Origin: Treponema sp. UBA3662
GTDB lineage: Bacteria; Spirochaetota; Spirochaetia; Treponematales; Treponemataceae
Reading direction: 5' to 3'
Length of the DNA stretch: 32,869 nucleotides
NCBI GenBank assembly: GCA_002373205.1
Contig: DFJV01000113.1
Location: 1 to 32,869, forward strand
Below are positions 1 through 8,113 of the stretch, one piece after another (the first letter of the stretch is position 1; each line of letters begins with the position of its first letter). The position numbers and the translations under genes are program-made. The notes beneath the pieces are model-generated. The model was not told where the DNA came from. It saw only the letters and a program-made list of their open reading frames with translations, and did not search any database.

Positions 1-956
1 TTGAAAAAAATATAATTGAACGCCGCATAAACCTTATGAAGGAAGAGGGCGTCGAATTTGTTTTTAATGCGGACGTTGGACGTTCTGCTTCTGCAGACCA
101 TATCCTTGGTGAATACGATGCACTTGCCCTTTGTTGCGGTGCAAAAAAAGCAAGGGCTTTGAATGCGGTTGGAATTGAAAAGCTTTTAGCAGATGGCAAA
201 GGCGCTGCCGGCGGAAAAATGCTTGCGGTTGATTTTCTTACCGCTGTTACAAAATGCGTAATTTCTACAAGCTCTGCCTTGGAAAAAATTTCCATGCAGC
301 CTACCAACGGACAGATTGCCCAGATGCTAAAAAAACTCTACGGAATTGAAGTTGAAGGAAAGCACGTTATTATTGTTGGCGGTGGCGATACAGGAAACGA
401 CTGCTGCGGTTCTTCAATCAGATTGGGGGCTGCAAGTGTTACCCAGATAGAGATGATGCCTTGTCCTCCAGTTGAACGCGCTTCAAGTAACCCCTGGCCT
501 GAGTGGCCCAAGGTTCTTAAGGTGGACTATGGTGCAGAAGAGTCAATTGCAAAATTTGGCAAAGACCCGCGTGTTTACGAGACAACAGTAAAAGAAGTTA
601 TTAGTGAGAATGGGCACATAAAGGCTGTGCGCACCGTGCAAGTTGAATTCCAGGTAAAAGACGGAAAGAGGCAGCTTGTTGAACGAAGCGGTACGGAAAA
701 AACACTTCCATGCGACTTGCTTCTTGTTGCGGCCGGATTTACTGGCTGTGAGGAATATACTGCAAATGCATTTGGTGTTGAGCTTGGAGAGCGGGGAACT
801 GTAAAGGCTTTGGAGACAGGCTATGCAACCACCGTTCCAAAAATCTTTACGGCGGGAGACATGCACCGCGGACAGTCACTTGTTGTGTGGGCTATTGCGG
901 AAGGCCGTGAATGTGCAAAGCAGATAGACGATTACCTTATGGGCAAGGCTCAGTAA
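1..956 (+). CDS. gltD: Glutamate synthase small subunit (GltD-type), 5' truncated by window edge
   Basis: This is the C-terminal part of an NAD(P)H- and FAD-dependent glutamate synthase small subunit, which passes electrons to the glutamine amidotransferase/glutamate synthase subunit. The frame is open to the window edge (first full codon at base 3), and residues before the internal ATG at 36 fit the family (ERRINLMKEEG), so that ATG is not the start. A dinucleotide-binding motif is visible in HVIIVGGGDTGNDC, and the FAD-binding C-terminal motif in PKIFTAGDMHRGQSLVVWAI is typical. It ends two bases before purF, so the two are probably co-transcribed. A related FAD/NAD(P) oxidoreductase of the same family is possible but less likely. 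Confidence 0.88.
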   Translation, partial: EKNIIERRINLMKEEGVEFVFNADVGRSASADHILGEYDALALCCGAKKARALNAVGIEKLLADGKGAAGGKMLAVDFLTAVTKCVISTSSALEKISMQPTNGQIAQMLKKLYGIEVEGKHVIIVGGGDTGNDCCGSSIRLGAASVTQIEMMPCPPVERASSNPWPEWPKVLKVDYGAEESIAKFGKDPRVYETTVKEVISENGHIKAVRTVQVEFQVKDGKRQLVERSGTEKTLPCDLLLVAAGFTGCEEYTANAFGVELGERGTVKALETGYATTVPKIFTAGDMHRGQSLVVWAIAEGRECAKQIDDYLMGKAQ

Positions 957-957
957 A

Positions 958-2457
958 ATGACTGATGACAAGTTTCACGATGAATGTGGTGTTGTAGGAA
1001 TCTTTGGGGCAGATAATGCAGCCAGGCTTTCGTATTTTGCGCTTACGGCTTTGCAGCACAGAGGACAGGAAAGCGCTGGTATTGCTGTTTGCAATACCAA
1101 TGTTGCGTCCTCAGAAGGAGCCAAGATAAGTCTTTGCAAAGACATGGGGCTTGTTGGAGATGTTTTTTCTACTGAACACTTGCAGAAGCTTAGCGGAAAT
1201 ATTTCTGTAGGCCATGTACGCTATGCAACTGCCGGTGGACGCACTATTGAAAATGCCCAGCCTTTTTTGAATTCCTTTAAGAACGGTTCCATTGCTTTGT
1301 GCCATAACGGTCAACTTGTGAACCATGCAGAGCTAAGGGCCCAGCTGGAAGACGGAGGTTCTACTTTTTCCAGTTCAAGCGACAGTGAAGTTATTCTTAA
1401 GCTCATAGTAAGAAAGTATATAGAAAACGGCGGCAAGCTTGGAAGCCCCAATACCGGTGACCAGTCTGCAGAAGAAAACCGCAAAAGATTCATAGATGCT
1501 GTTGTGCAGACGGCAGGTCTTATAAAAGGTTCTTTTGCCCTTTGCATTATGACGGAGAATATGCTGATTGGAGTCCGCGACCCTAACGGTATAAGGCCCT
1601 TGTGTCTTGGAGAAATTTCCGGGGGCGTTGCGGGGGTGTCCCCCGCACAGGGGGTAGAGAGCAACGAAGTGCGAACGCAGGGGGGAATGCCCCCCTCATA
1701 TATAATTGCATCAGAAACCTGTGCCATTGATGCCGTTAACGGAAAATTTTTGCGCGACCTTGAAGGCGGAGAAATTGTCGTTGTTACAAAGGAAGGTCTT
1801 AGCTCTATAAAATACGCCCAAGAAAAAAAGAGAACCTGTATTTTTGAATACGTTTATTTTGCAAGGCCTGATTCTGTGATTGACGGAATTTCTGTACAGA
1901 ATGCACGCTACAGGATGGGAGAAGTTCTTGCAAGGGAATCTTCTGTAGAAGCAGACGTTGTGATTGGAGTTCCCGACAGCGGAATTGGAGCGGCACTAGG
2001 TTATGCTAAGGCAAGCGGAATTCCTTACGTAACAGGAATCATCAAGAACAAATACATAGGACGAACTTTTATAGCCCCAACTCAGGCTGAGCGCGAATCC
2101 ATGGTTTTTGTAAAACTGAATGCAATCAAAAGCGACCTTGAAGGTAAGCGCGTAATTGTAATAGATGATTCCATTGTGCGCGGAACAACCAGCCGCAGGC
2201 TTGTCCAGCTTTTGCGCAAGGCAGGTGCAAGGGAAGTTCACTTTAGGGTTTCTTCTCCGCCGGTAAAGTTTCCTTGCTACCTGGGAATTGACACTCCAAG
2301 CAAGGCAGAACTTATTTCTAGTACCCACGAGCTTGAATCTATCCGCAAGGAGATAGGGGCAGACTCGCTTGCTTTTATTTCTCTAAAAGGAATGCTTGAA
2401 GCTCTTGGTGCGGACACTTTCTGCAAGGGCTGCTTTAACGGCGAGTATCCTGTCTGA
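958..2457 (+). CDS. purF: Amidophosphoribosyltransferase with an in-frame repeat insertion
   Basis: This enzyme carries out the first committed step of purine synthesis, making phosphoribosylamine from PRPP and glutamine. The N-terminal Ntn amidotransferase domain starts after a short propeptide (MTDDKFHDE) with nucleophile Cys10 in ECGVVGIFG. The C-terminal phosphoribosyltransferase domain has the PRPP loop VIVIDDSIVRGTTS. The CFNGEYPV tail with CKGC is the iron-sulfur ligand region of the Bacillus-type enzyme. Residues about 222-247 (GGVAGVSPAQ to GGMPPS) are not family sequence; they are the translation of a palindromic repeat inserted between RPLCLGEIS and YIIASETC. The frame is kept, so the protein may still work, with an extra loop before the conserved SETC segment. 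Confidence 0.95.
   Translation: MTDDKFHDECGVVGIFGADNAARLSYFALTALQHRGQESAGIAVCNTNVASSEGAKISLCKDMGLVGDVFSTEHLQKLSGNISVGHVRYATAGGRTIENAQPFLNSFKNGSIALCHNGQLVNHAELRAQLEDGGSTFSSSSDSEVILKLIVRKYIENGGKLGSPNTGDQSAEENRKRFIDAVVQTAGLIKGSFALCIMTENMLIGVRDPNGIRPLCLGEISGGVAGVSPAQGVESNEVRTQGGMPPSYIIASETCAIDAVNGKFLRDLEGGEIVVVTKEGLSSIKYAQEKKRTCIFEYVYFARPDSVIDGISVQNARYRMGEVLARESSVEADVVIGVPDSGIGAALGYAKASGIPYVTGIIKNKYIGRTFIAPTQAERESMVFVKLNAIKSDLEGKRVIVIDDSIVRGTTSRRLVQLLRKAGAREVHFRVSSPPVKFPCYLGIDTPSKAELISSTHELESIRKEIGADSLAFISLKGMLEALGADTFCKGCFNGEYPV
1621..1697 (+). repeat. GC-rich palindromic element, copy A (inside purF)
   Basis: This is a copy of the interspersed element that begins GGGGGCGTTGCGGGGGTG and ends in a G-run/C-run hairpin (GGGGGAATGCCCCC). 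It contains a short perfect hairpin GCGGGGG-TGT-CCCCCGC and an internal inverted pair CGTTGC/GCAACG. It is read in frame in the forward orientation as part of purF and adds about 26 residues. Other copies lie at 6281-6358, 12257-12332, 22322-22397 and 28447-28528. Confidence 0.88.
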
Positions 2458-2476
2458 TTAGATTAACCGAGGTTGA

Positions 2477-3043
2477 TTAACCGTATCGCTTGATTATGCT
2501 TTCTGCAATGGCTATCTTTTTCTGACCAGTGTCCATCGCTTCTTTTTCTATGAAGCGGTGGGCTTCGGCTTCTGCCATGCTCATGTTCTGCATAAGAAGC
2601 ATTTTTGCGCGGTTTACAAGTTTTATTTCTTCCATCTTTACCTTTAGCTTTGTTGTCTGGCTGGAAAGAACCTGCACCTTGTACTGTACTGCAATTGCGG
2701 CCTTTATCATGCTGTAAAAATAGAACTGGTCAAATGGGTTTGAGATTGTGATGATTCCGTAGCCTTCCACGCGGTAGCTCACTTCTTCAAAAAGTGCGGT
2801 GGGGGTAAGCAGCAGGATTGTGCTTAGGCTTTCTGATGCGTCTACTGCAAAATCTTCTCCCTTGCCTTCTGCATAATCTGCAAGTATGATGTTGTATCTC
2901 CTTTCGGAAATACGGCGGCGGGCTTCGTTAAAGTCTGGCAGCACTTCCGTTTCAAAGAGCGGGGGCATAAGCATAATGCCTGTGGCCTGAGAAATTTTTG
3001 AATCCTTTGTAACGACTAAAACGCTATGGGTATCTTCTGTCAT
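2477..3043 (-). CDS. ANTAR-domain RNA-binding response regulator with degenerate receiver
   Basis: This 188-residue protein has an N-terminal CheY-like receiver fold (about residues 5-120) and a C-terminal ANTAR domain (about 130-188, KLVNRAKMLLMQNMSMAEAEAHRFI). ANTAR proteins bind paired RNA hairpins and stop transcription termination. The receiver looks degenerate: the usual acidic pair is replaced by VVTKDS and the conserved Lys before Pro-Phe is Asn (ISNPFD), though an Asp remains in ILADYAE. It may therefore be controlled by protein contact or a ligand rather than phosphorylation. It starts 3 bases after glnA, and ANTAR regulators next to nitrogen-assimilation genes are a known arrangement, so it probably acts on nitrogen genes. 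The target RNA is not identified. Confidence 0.85.
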   Translation of the reverse strand: MTEDTHSVLVVTKDSKISQATGIMLMPPLFETEVLPDFNEARRRISERRYNIILADYAEGKGEDFAVDASESLSTILLLTPTALFEEVSYRVEGYGIITISNPFDQFYFYSMIKAAIAVQYKVQVLSSQTTKLKVKMEEIKLVNRAKMLLMQNMSMAEAEAHRFIEKEAMDTGQKKIAIAESIIKRYG

Positions 3044-3046
3044 TTG

Positions 3047-4219
3047 TTAAAATCCAAGGGCTTCCTTTACGAACTGGCTGCTTCCTGCAATTTCTCTGGC
3101 TGAATCAAGTGTGTCTGGTAAAGTTTCCATGTCTCCATCTGCTGCTTTTTCAAACAGGTTCTTTTCTACCGGCTCCGGTGGTTCAAGATTGTTTTTGATT
3201 CCGTCGAGCGCTGCGTGTATAAGGAGGGTAAAGACAAGGTAGGGGTTGCATTCGCTGTCCGGGGTGCGGATTTCCAGACGGCTTGCGTCGTCCTGTCTGG
3301 TTGCGGGAACACGGATGAATGTTGAGCGGTTTTCGTAGCCCCATGCAATGTGAATTGGTGCCTTGCATGAACCAAGTCTGTCGTAGGAGTTTTCCGTGCA
3401 GTTCATGTAGTAGGTTAGTTCTTTTGCGTGCTTTAGGATTCCTGCCAGCATGTTGCGCCTTTTTTTTGCATCCATGCATGATATGTTTATGTGGAAGCCG
3501 CTTCCTGCTTGGTCTGCAAGTGGTTTGGGAGAAAAGTCTGCATAAAGTCCTGCGCTTGCGGCTCTTGTGCGTACAATCCATTTGAATGTTGTGGCGTTGT
3601 CTGCTGCGGTAAGCGCATCTGAATGGTGAAAGTCAATTTCGTTCTGTCCGGGACCTTCCTCGTGGTGGCTTGCTTCCGGCTGAATGCCCATCTGTTCAAG
3701 TGTAAAGCATATTTCGCGGCGGATGTTTTCCCCTTTGTCTTCTGGGGCAATGTCCATGTAGCCTGCCCGGTCAAAAGGAATTTTTGTTGGCTCTCCTTTT
3801 TCGTCCAGTTTAAAAAGGTAGAATTCTATTTCTGTTCCAAAGCTGAATTCCACTCCGAATTCTTCGCGGGCTTTTTTTACTGCGTTGCAAAGAATCTTTC
3901 GGCAGTCCTTTTTGTAGGGGCTTCCGTCCGGGTAGGAGATTGTGCAGAACATCCTTACAACTTTTCCTGTGTTTGGCCTCCAGGGAAGGATAGCAACTGT
4001 TGTTGGGTCTGGGTGCAGGAAAAGGTCTGATTTTTCTGCTGTCTCAAAGCCGTAGATTGCAGAAGCGTCAAAACTAACGCCATTTTCGAATGCGCTTTTT
4101 AGCTGTCCCGCCATTATGGAAATATTTTTTTGTACTCCGCGCAAGTCAAAAAAAGCAAGCCTTACAAACTTTACGTCTTCTTCCTGAACATATTCCAAAA
4201 CTTCTTCTACTGTGTACAT
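3047..4219 (-). CDS. glnA: Glutamine synthetase
   Basis: This is an ATP-dependent glutamine synthetase (glutamate + NH3). Family motifs appear in order: the metal-binding FGTEIEFYLF, HHEEGPGQNEIDF, the ammonia/glutamate-site GSGFHINIS, the ATP-site segment NRSTFIRVPA and RLEIRTPD. At 390 residues it is shorter than the usual 440-470 of bacterial GSI, mainly at the C-terminus. The tyrosine adenylylation site region was not found. The start has a good ribosome binding site (AGAGG). It follows pyrG by 30 bases and precedes the ANTAR gene by 3, forming a carB-pyrG-glnA-ANTAR run of enzymes that make or use glutamine. Confidence 0.93.
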   Translation of the reverse strand: MYTVEEVLEYVQEEDVKFVRLAFFDLRGVQKNISIMAGQLKSAFENGVSFDASAIYGFETAEKSDLFLHPDPTTVAILPWRPNTGKVVRMFCTISYPDGSPYKKDCRKILCNAVKKAREEFGVEFSFGTEIEFYLFKLDEKGEPTKIPFDRAGYMDIAPEDKGENIRREICFTLEQMGIQPEASHHEEGPGQNEIDFHHSDALTAADNATTFKWIVRTRAASAGLYADFSPKPLADQAGSGFHINISCMDAKKRRNMLAGILKHAKELTYYMNCTENSYDRLGSCKAPIHIAWGYENRSTFIRVPATRQDDASRLEIRTPDSECNPYLVFTLLIHAALDGIKNNLEPPEPVEKNLFEKAADGDMETLPDTLDSAREIAGSSQFVKEALGF

Positions 4220-4249
4220 AAAAACCTCTTTTCTTATTTACATTATAGT

Positions 4250-5854
4250 TTACTGCAGGCTGGCTTTCAAGAATTCTACGAAGAGGGGGCCTGCATTGTT
4301 GGGACGGCTCTTGAATTCCGGGTGGAACTGAACACCCACGTGGAACTGGCCTTGTATTTCTACAGCTTCTACAAGGTTTCCGTCCGGGCTTGTTCCGCTG
4401 ATTGTTAGGCCTGCGCTCTTCATCTGCTCGCGGTAGTCGTTGTTGAATTCGTAGCGGTGGCGGTGGCGCTCGTGGATTGTATTGTCTTTAAGGACATTTT
4501 TGTATGCCTTTTCCAGAATTGTTCCGGCAGAAACAAGGCAGGGGTAGCTTCCAAGCCTCATTGTTCCTCCTTTTATGACACCTTCCTGGTCTTTCATCAA
4601 GTCTATGACCGTGTGTTCGCAGAGCTCATCAAATTCCCTGGAGTTTGCGTCTTTGTAGCCAAGTACGCTGCGGGCAAATTCTATTACTGCAATCTGCATT
4701 CCAAGGCAAATGCCAAAGTATGGGATTTTATGGGTTCTTGCAAAGCGGCATGCGCTTATCATTCCCTCTATTCCGCGGTGGCCGAATCCTCCCGGAAGAA
4801 TGATTCCCCGGCAGCCTGCAAAAATTTCCGCTGCACTTTCGTCCGTTACGCTGTCTGAATCCACCCATTTTATCTTTACGTTTTTTCCAACAACAAAGCT
4901 TGCGTGGTTTAAGGACTCGATTATGCTAAGGTAGGAGTCGTGAAGCTTTACGTATTTTCCAACCAGGGCAATCTGTAAGTCTCCGTTCCTCTTGTGGATT
5001 GTCTCCACCATTTTTGACCATTCGGAAAGGGCAGGGTAGTCCGCCTTGTTTTCCAAGCCAAGGTCCCTGCAAACAACGTCGTCCATGTTCTGGGCGTGCA
5101 GCATGAGGGGCACTTCGTAAAGGCTTTTGCAGGTTGTGTTGTTGATAACGCAGTCTTCGCCAACGTTGCAGAAGAGGGAAATCTTTTTGCGGATGTCGGA
5201 AGGAATTTCTTTGTCGCAGCGGGCAACTATAATGTCCGGGTGGATTCCTACGGCCATGAGTTCTTTTACGGAGTGTTGCGTTGGCTTTGATTTGTATTCG
5301 TCCGAGCCGCTTATGTAAGGCACAAGGCAGACGTGGATAAAAAGACAGTTGCGCCTTCCAACTTCCAGTGCAAGCTGGCGTATTGCTTCTAAGAAGGGCT
5401 GGCTTTCTATGTCTCCAATCGTACCGCCAATTTCCACTATGCTTACGTCTGCTCCGCTAACCTCTGCGTTCTTTAGGATAAAGTCTTTAATCTCGTTTGT
5501 TACATGGGGAATAATCTGAACCGTCTGGCCAAGGTATTCACCCTGGCGCTCTTTGTTAAGTACGTTCCAGTAAACCCTGCCGCTTGTTAGGTTTGAATAT
5601 TTTGTAAGGTTTTCGTCAATAAAGCGCTCGTAGTGGCCAAGGTCTAGGTCTGTTTCCGCACCGTCATCTGTTACGAATACTTCCCCGTGCTGGAAGGGGC
5701 TCATTGTTCCCGGATCCACGTTCATGTATGGGTCAAGCTTTTGAGATGCAATTTTTAGTCTCCGGCATTTTAAAAGCCGTCCAAGGCTTGCCGCTGTAAT
5801 TCCCTTGCCAAGTCCGCTAACTACTCCGCCTGTTACAAATATGAATTTAGACAT
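4250..5854 (-). CDS. pyrG: CTP synthase
   Basis: CTP synthase converts UTP to CTP with glutamine as nitrogen donor. The N-terminal synthetase domain begins MSKFIFVTGGVVSGLGKG with the P-loop-like nucleotide site. The C-terminal class I glutamine amidotransferase domain contains the nucleophile motif FGICLGMQ and the catalytic HPEF near the end. I chose the ATG at 5854, giving 534 residues as usual for the family, with a GGGAG ribosome site upstream. An ATG five codons earlier is also in frame but would put that site inside the gene. It lies 21 bases after carB. Confidence 0.96.
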   Translation of the reverse strand: MSKFIFVTGGVVSGLGKGITAASLGRLLKCRRLKIASQKLDPYMNVDPGTMSPFQHGEVFVTDDGAETDLDLGHYERFIDENLTKYSNLTSGRVYWNVLNKERQGEYLGQTVQIIPHVTNEIKDFILKNAEVSGADVSIVEIGGTIGDIESQPFLEAIRQLALEVGRRNCLFIHVCLVPYISGSDEYKSKPTQHSVKELMAVGIHPDIIVARCDKEIPSDIRKKISLFCNVGEDCVINNTTCKSLYEVPLMLHAQNMDDVVCRDLGLENKADYPALSEWSKMVETIHKRNGDLQIALVGKYVKLHDSYLSIIESLNHASFVVGKNVKIKWVDSDSVTDESAAEIFAGCRGIILPGGFGHRGIEGMISACRFARTHKIPYFGICLGMQIAVIEFARSVLGYKDANSREFDELCEHTVIDLMKDQEGVIKGGTMRLGSYPCLVSAGTILEKAYKNVLKDNTIHERHRHRYEFNNDYREQMKSAGLTISGTSPDGNLVEAVEIQGQFHVGVQFHPEFKSRPNNAGPLFVEFLKASLQ

Positions 5855-5875
5855 TGTTTTTTCTCCCATAAAAAA

Positions 5876-7534
5876 TTAAAGCTTGGTGATGTCTACAAGA
5901 CTTGTGTTCTCTTCCGTATAAGCGGATGCAAGGCAGTCTGCAAGTGCGTTTGCAGTGTCTATTGCGGTAAGGCAGTCTATGTCCCTTTCTACCGCAAGAC
6001 GGCGAAGCTTTACGCTTTCTACTGCGGGGTCGCGTCCCTTTGCGGATGTTGAGACTACGTAGCAAACCTTGCCGCTTTCCAAAAGGGTCATTACGTTTTC
6101 GCTGTAGTTTTCGTGAACCTTGGCAACGTGAGTTACGCTCATTCCGCTTCTTTCTATTGTTGTGGCGTTTCCGCTTGTGGCATACAGGGTAAAGCCTAGG
6201 TCGTAGAATTTCTTTGCAAGAGGCGCAAGTTCAGGAAGGTCGGTTTCCCTTACGGAGAACAATACGCCGTATGCAGATTGCGGGGGCGTTGCGGGGGTGT
6301 CCCCCGCAGAAGGGGTAGGGCGCAACGGAGTGCGACCGCAGGGGGAGACTTCCCCCTCATGGAATTTTGGACGTATCATCTTCCAACCGGCAGCGCTCAT
6401 TCCCTTAAAGATTGCCTCTTCACGGGTCGAGGCAATTCCTAGAACTTCACCTGTTGACTTCATTTCCGGGCCCAGGTGGGTGTCTACGTCCATGAGTTTT
6501 TCAAAGCTGAATACAGGAACCTTTACCGCAAAGTAGCCCGGCTTTTTGTAGAGGCCAGTGCCGTAACCCATGCTGCTGATGCTTTCTCCCAACATTGCGC
6601 GGGTTGCAAGTTCTATCATAGGAACTCCGCTTACTTTGCTAAGGTAGGGAACGGTGCGGCTTGAGCGGGGGTTTGCTTCGATGATGTAAAGTTCATCCTT
6701 GTAGATTAGGTACTGGATGTTTACAAGCCCCTTTGTTCCAAGTGCCAGTGCAAGGTCGCATGACTGGCGTACGATTTTTTCTTCTATTTCCGCAGTAAAC
6801 TGTCCCGGGTAAACTGCAATCGAATCTCCTGAATGGATGCCGGTGCGTTCAATGTGCTCCATGATTCCCGGAATAAGAACGTCCTTGCTGTCGCAGATGC
6901 AGTCAACCTCCAGTTCCTTTCCTTCCATATATTTGTCTATTAAAACCGGATTTTTTATTCCGCCGCGGAGGATTATCTTCATGTATTCTTTTACATCCGC
7001 ATTGTCCCTTGCTATAATCATGTTCTGTCCGCCAAGTACGTAGCTTGGGCGCATGAGTACGGGGTAGGTGATTCTTGCAGCCGCTTCCAGTGCTTCCGCT
7101 TCCGTAAAAACTGTTAGCCCTTTTGGCCTTTTTATGTTTAGCCTGTCGCAGAGTTCTTCAAAGCGTTCCCTGTCTTCTGCAAGGTCTATGGCATCTGCGC
7201 TGGTTCCAAGAATTTTTACACCCTGGCTGTCCAGATATTTTGCAAGCTTTATTGCAGTTCCACCTCCAAAGGCAACTACAACGCCAAGCGGTTTTTCTAC
7301 GGCCAGCACGTTCATTACATCTGGCGGTGTTAGCGGTTCAAAGTAGAGACGGTCGGCAGTGTCAAAGTCTGTGGAAACGGTCTCCGGGTTGTTGTTGATG
7401 ATTGCAACTTCGTAGCCAAGTTTTTTAAGGGCTTGGACGCACTGGACTGATGCGTAGTCAAATTCGATGCCCTGCCCGATGCGGATTGGTCCTGAGCCAA
7501 GTACGACGATGGTCCCTTTTGATTTGTCTGACAT
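5876..7534 (-). CDS. carB: Carbamoyl-phosphate synthase large subunit, C-terminal half only, with repeat insertion
   Basis: The 552 residues match only the second half of the roughly 1070-residue CarB. The protein starts with the interdomain motif VVLGSGPIRIGQGIEFDYASV, continues through one ATP-grasp domain (about 120-380, including RPSYVLGGQNM and IIEANPRSSRTVPYLSK), and ends in the MGS-like allosteric domain (about 430-540). It has its own ATG and ribosome site (GAGG), so this looks like a natural split gene rather than a broken one. The N-terminal half is not in this window. Residues encoded by 6281-6358 (EGEVSPCGRTPLRP to DTPATPP) come from a palindromic repeat inserted in reverse orientation between the ATP-grasp and MGS domains. 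The protein supplies carbamoyl phosphate for pyrimidines and arginine. Confidence 0.88.
   Translation of the reverse strand: MSDKSKGTIVVLGSGPIRIGQGIEFDYASVQCVQALKKLGYEVAIINNNPETVSTDFDTADRLYFEPLTPPDVMNVLAVEKPLGVVVAFGGGTAIKLAKYLDSQGVKILGTSADAIDLAEDRERFEELCDRLNIKRPKGLTVFTEAEALEAAARITYPVLMRPSYVLGGQNMIIARDNADVKEYMKIILRGGIKNPVLIDKYMEGKELEVDCICDSKDVLIPGIMEHIERTGIHSGDSIAVYPGQFTAEIEEKIVRQSCDLALALGTKGLVNIQYLIYKDELYIIEANPRSSRTVPYLSKVSGVPMIELATRAMLGESISSMGYGTGLYKKPGYFAVKVPVFSFEKLMDVDTHLGPEMKSTGEVLGIASTREEAIFKGMSAAGWKMIRPKFHEGEVSPCGRTPLRPTPSAGDTPATPPQSAYGVLFSVRETDLPELAPLAKKFYDLGFTLYATSGNATTIERSGMSVTHVAKVHENYSENVMTLLESGKVCYVVSTSAKGRDPAVESVKLRRLAVERDIDCLTAIDTANALADCLASAYTEENTSLVDITKL
6281..6358 (-). repeat. 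GC-rich palindromic element, copy B (inside carB)
   Basis: This copy closely matches copy A (GGGGGCGTTGCGGGGGTGTCC, then AGGGGTAGGGCGCAACGG, ending GGGGGAGACTTCCCCC). Relative to carB it is read on the opposite strand from copy A in purF, yet it is also free of stop codons. It adds about 26 residues between the domains of the carB product. Confidence 0.88.
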
Positions 7535-7545
7535 AAAAATCCTCT

Positions 7546-7600
7546 GAAAAAAAGAAAAGGCGACACCGCTCCTAGATACGATGTCGCCTTTGACTTCTTT
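7546..7600 (-). terminator. Rho-independent terminator or attenuator just upstream of carB
   Basis: Read on the minus strand, the stem AAAGGCGACA pairs with TGTCGCCTTT across a loop of about 14 bases and is followed by TCTTTTTTT. It sits between the cymR-like gene and carB. The U-tract ends directly at the carB ribosome site (GAGGATTTTTATG). It may simply end the patB-cymR transcript, or it may be a leader attenuator for carB-pyrG. Confidence 0.82.
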
Positions 7601-7637
7601 TGATTATAATATCATTTTTGCAAATAAGTTGCAAGAA

Positions 7638-7701
7638 CATTAAATGCAATATGCATTAAATGCAATACGCATTAAATGCAATACGCATTAAATGCAATAG
7701 T
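7638..7701. repeat. 16-bp tandem repeat, four units
   Basis: Four consecutive 16-base units share CATTAAATGCAATA followed by TG, CG, CG and GT. Each unit boundary forms a small palindrome (GCATTAAATGC). The last unit supplies the end of the cymR-like coding sequence, including its stop codon. It is too short and has no spacers, so it is not a CRISPR array. Confidence 0.9.
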
Positions 7702-8113
7702 CATAGCCCACAAAAGCTTGGTTTTTTTCCGTAAGGTCGTTAAGATGCACTGAATCTACGTAGTCGTTGATTGTGCTCTTGAAGTCATTCCAGAAAAAGC
7801 GGCTCCCTTCGGAAAAGAAAGTGTTGTTTTCGTAGGTGGAAAGGGGGGCAAGTTCCCCCTCCATTGCCCTTAGAATCTCGCCTATTGTGTATTCCTGGGG
7901 CTTTTTTGTTAGCCTGTAGCCTCCGCTGATTCCCCTTGAGCCGGTAACAAGCCCTGCTTTTCCAAGCTGGATTAGAATCTGCTCAAGATACTTTACGGAA
8001 AGATTGTGCCTGTGCGAAAGTATTTTAAGCGGAATGCATTTGCAGCCGTCATCCATAGCAAGGTCTTCCATTATGAGAAGTGCGTATTGCCCACGTGTTG
8101 AAATTTTGTACAT
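7688..8113 (-). CDS. CymR-like Rrf2-family transcriptional regulator
   Basis: This 141-residue Rrf2 protein has a winged helix-turn-helix in the first 70 residues (KISTRGQYALLIMEDLA, SVKYLEQILIQLGKAGLVTGSRGISGGYRL) and an EILRAMEGELAPL helix that resembles Bacillus CymR, the cysteine-metabolism repressor. The IscR-type cluster cysteines around 90-105 are absent, so an iron-sulfur sensor is unlikely. Cys24 and Cys26 lie close to the position of the redox Cys25 reported for staphylococcal CymR. In Bacillus, CymR works as a complex with CysK, and two CysK-type genes are present in this locus. It directly follows the C-S lyase gene (no gap) in the same transcript. The repeated ACCTATT/AATAGGT dyads in the window are its likely operators, which is inference. 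Confidence 0.8.
   Translation of the reverse strand: MYKISTRGQYALLIMEDLAMDDGCKCIPLKILSHRHNLSVKYLEQILIQLGKAGLVTGSRGISGGYRLTKKPQEYTIGEILRAMEGELAPLSTYENNTFFSEGSRFFWNDFKSTINDYVDSVHLNDLTEKNQAFVGYDYCI

Noticed and set aside
7638..7701. CRISPR array
   Set aside because: The 16-bp units are directly adjacent without spacers and no cas genes are present.
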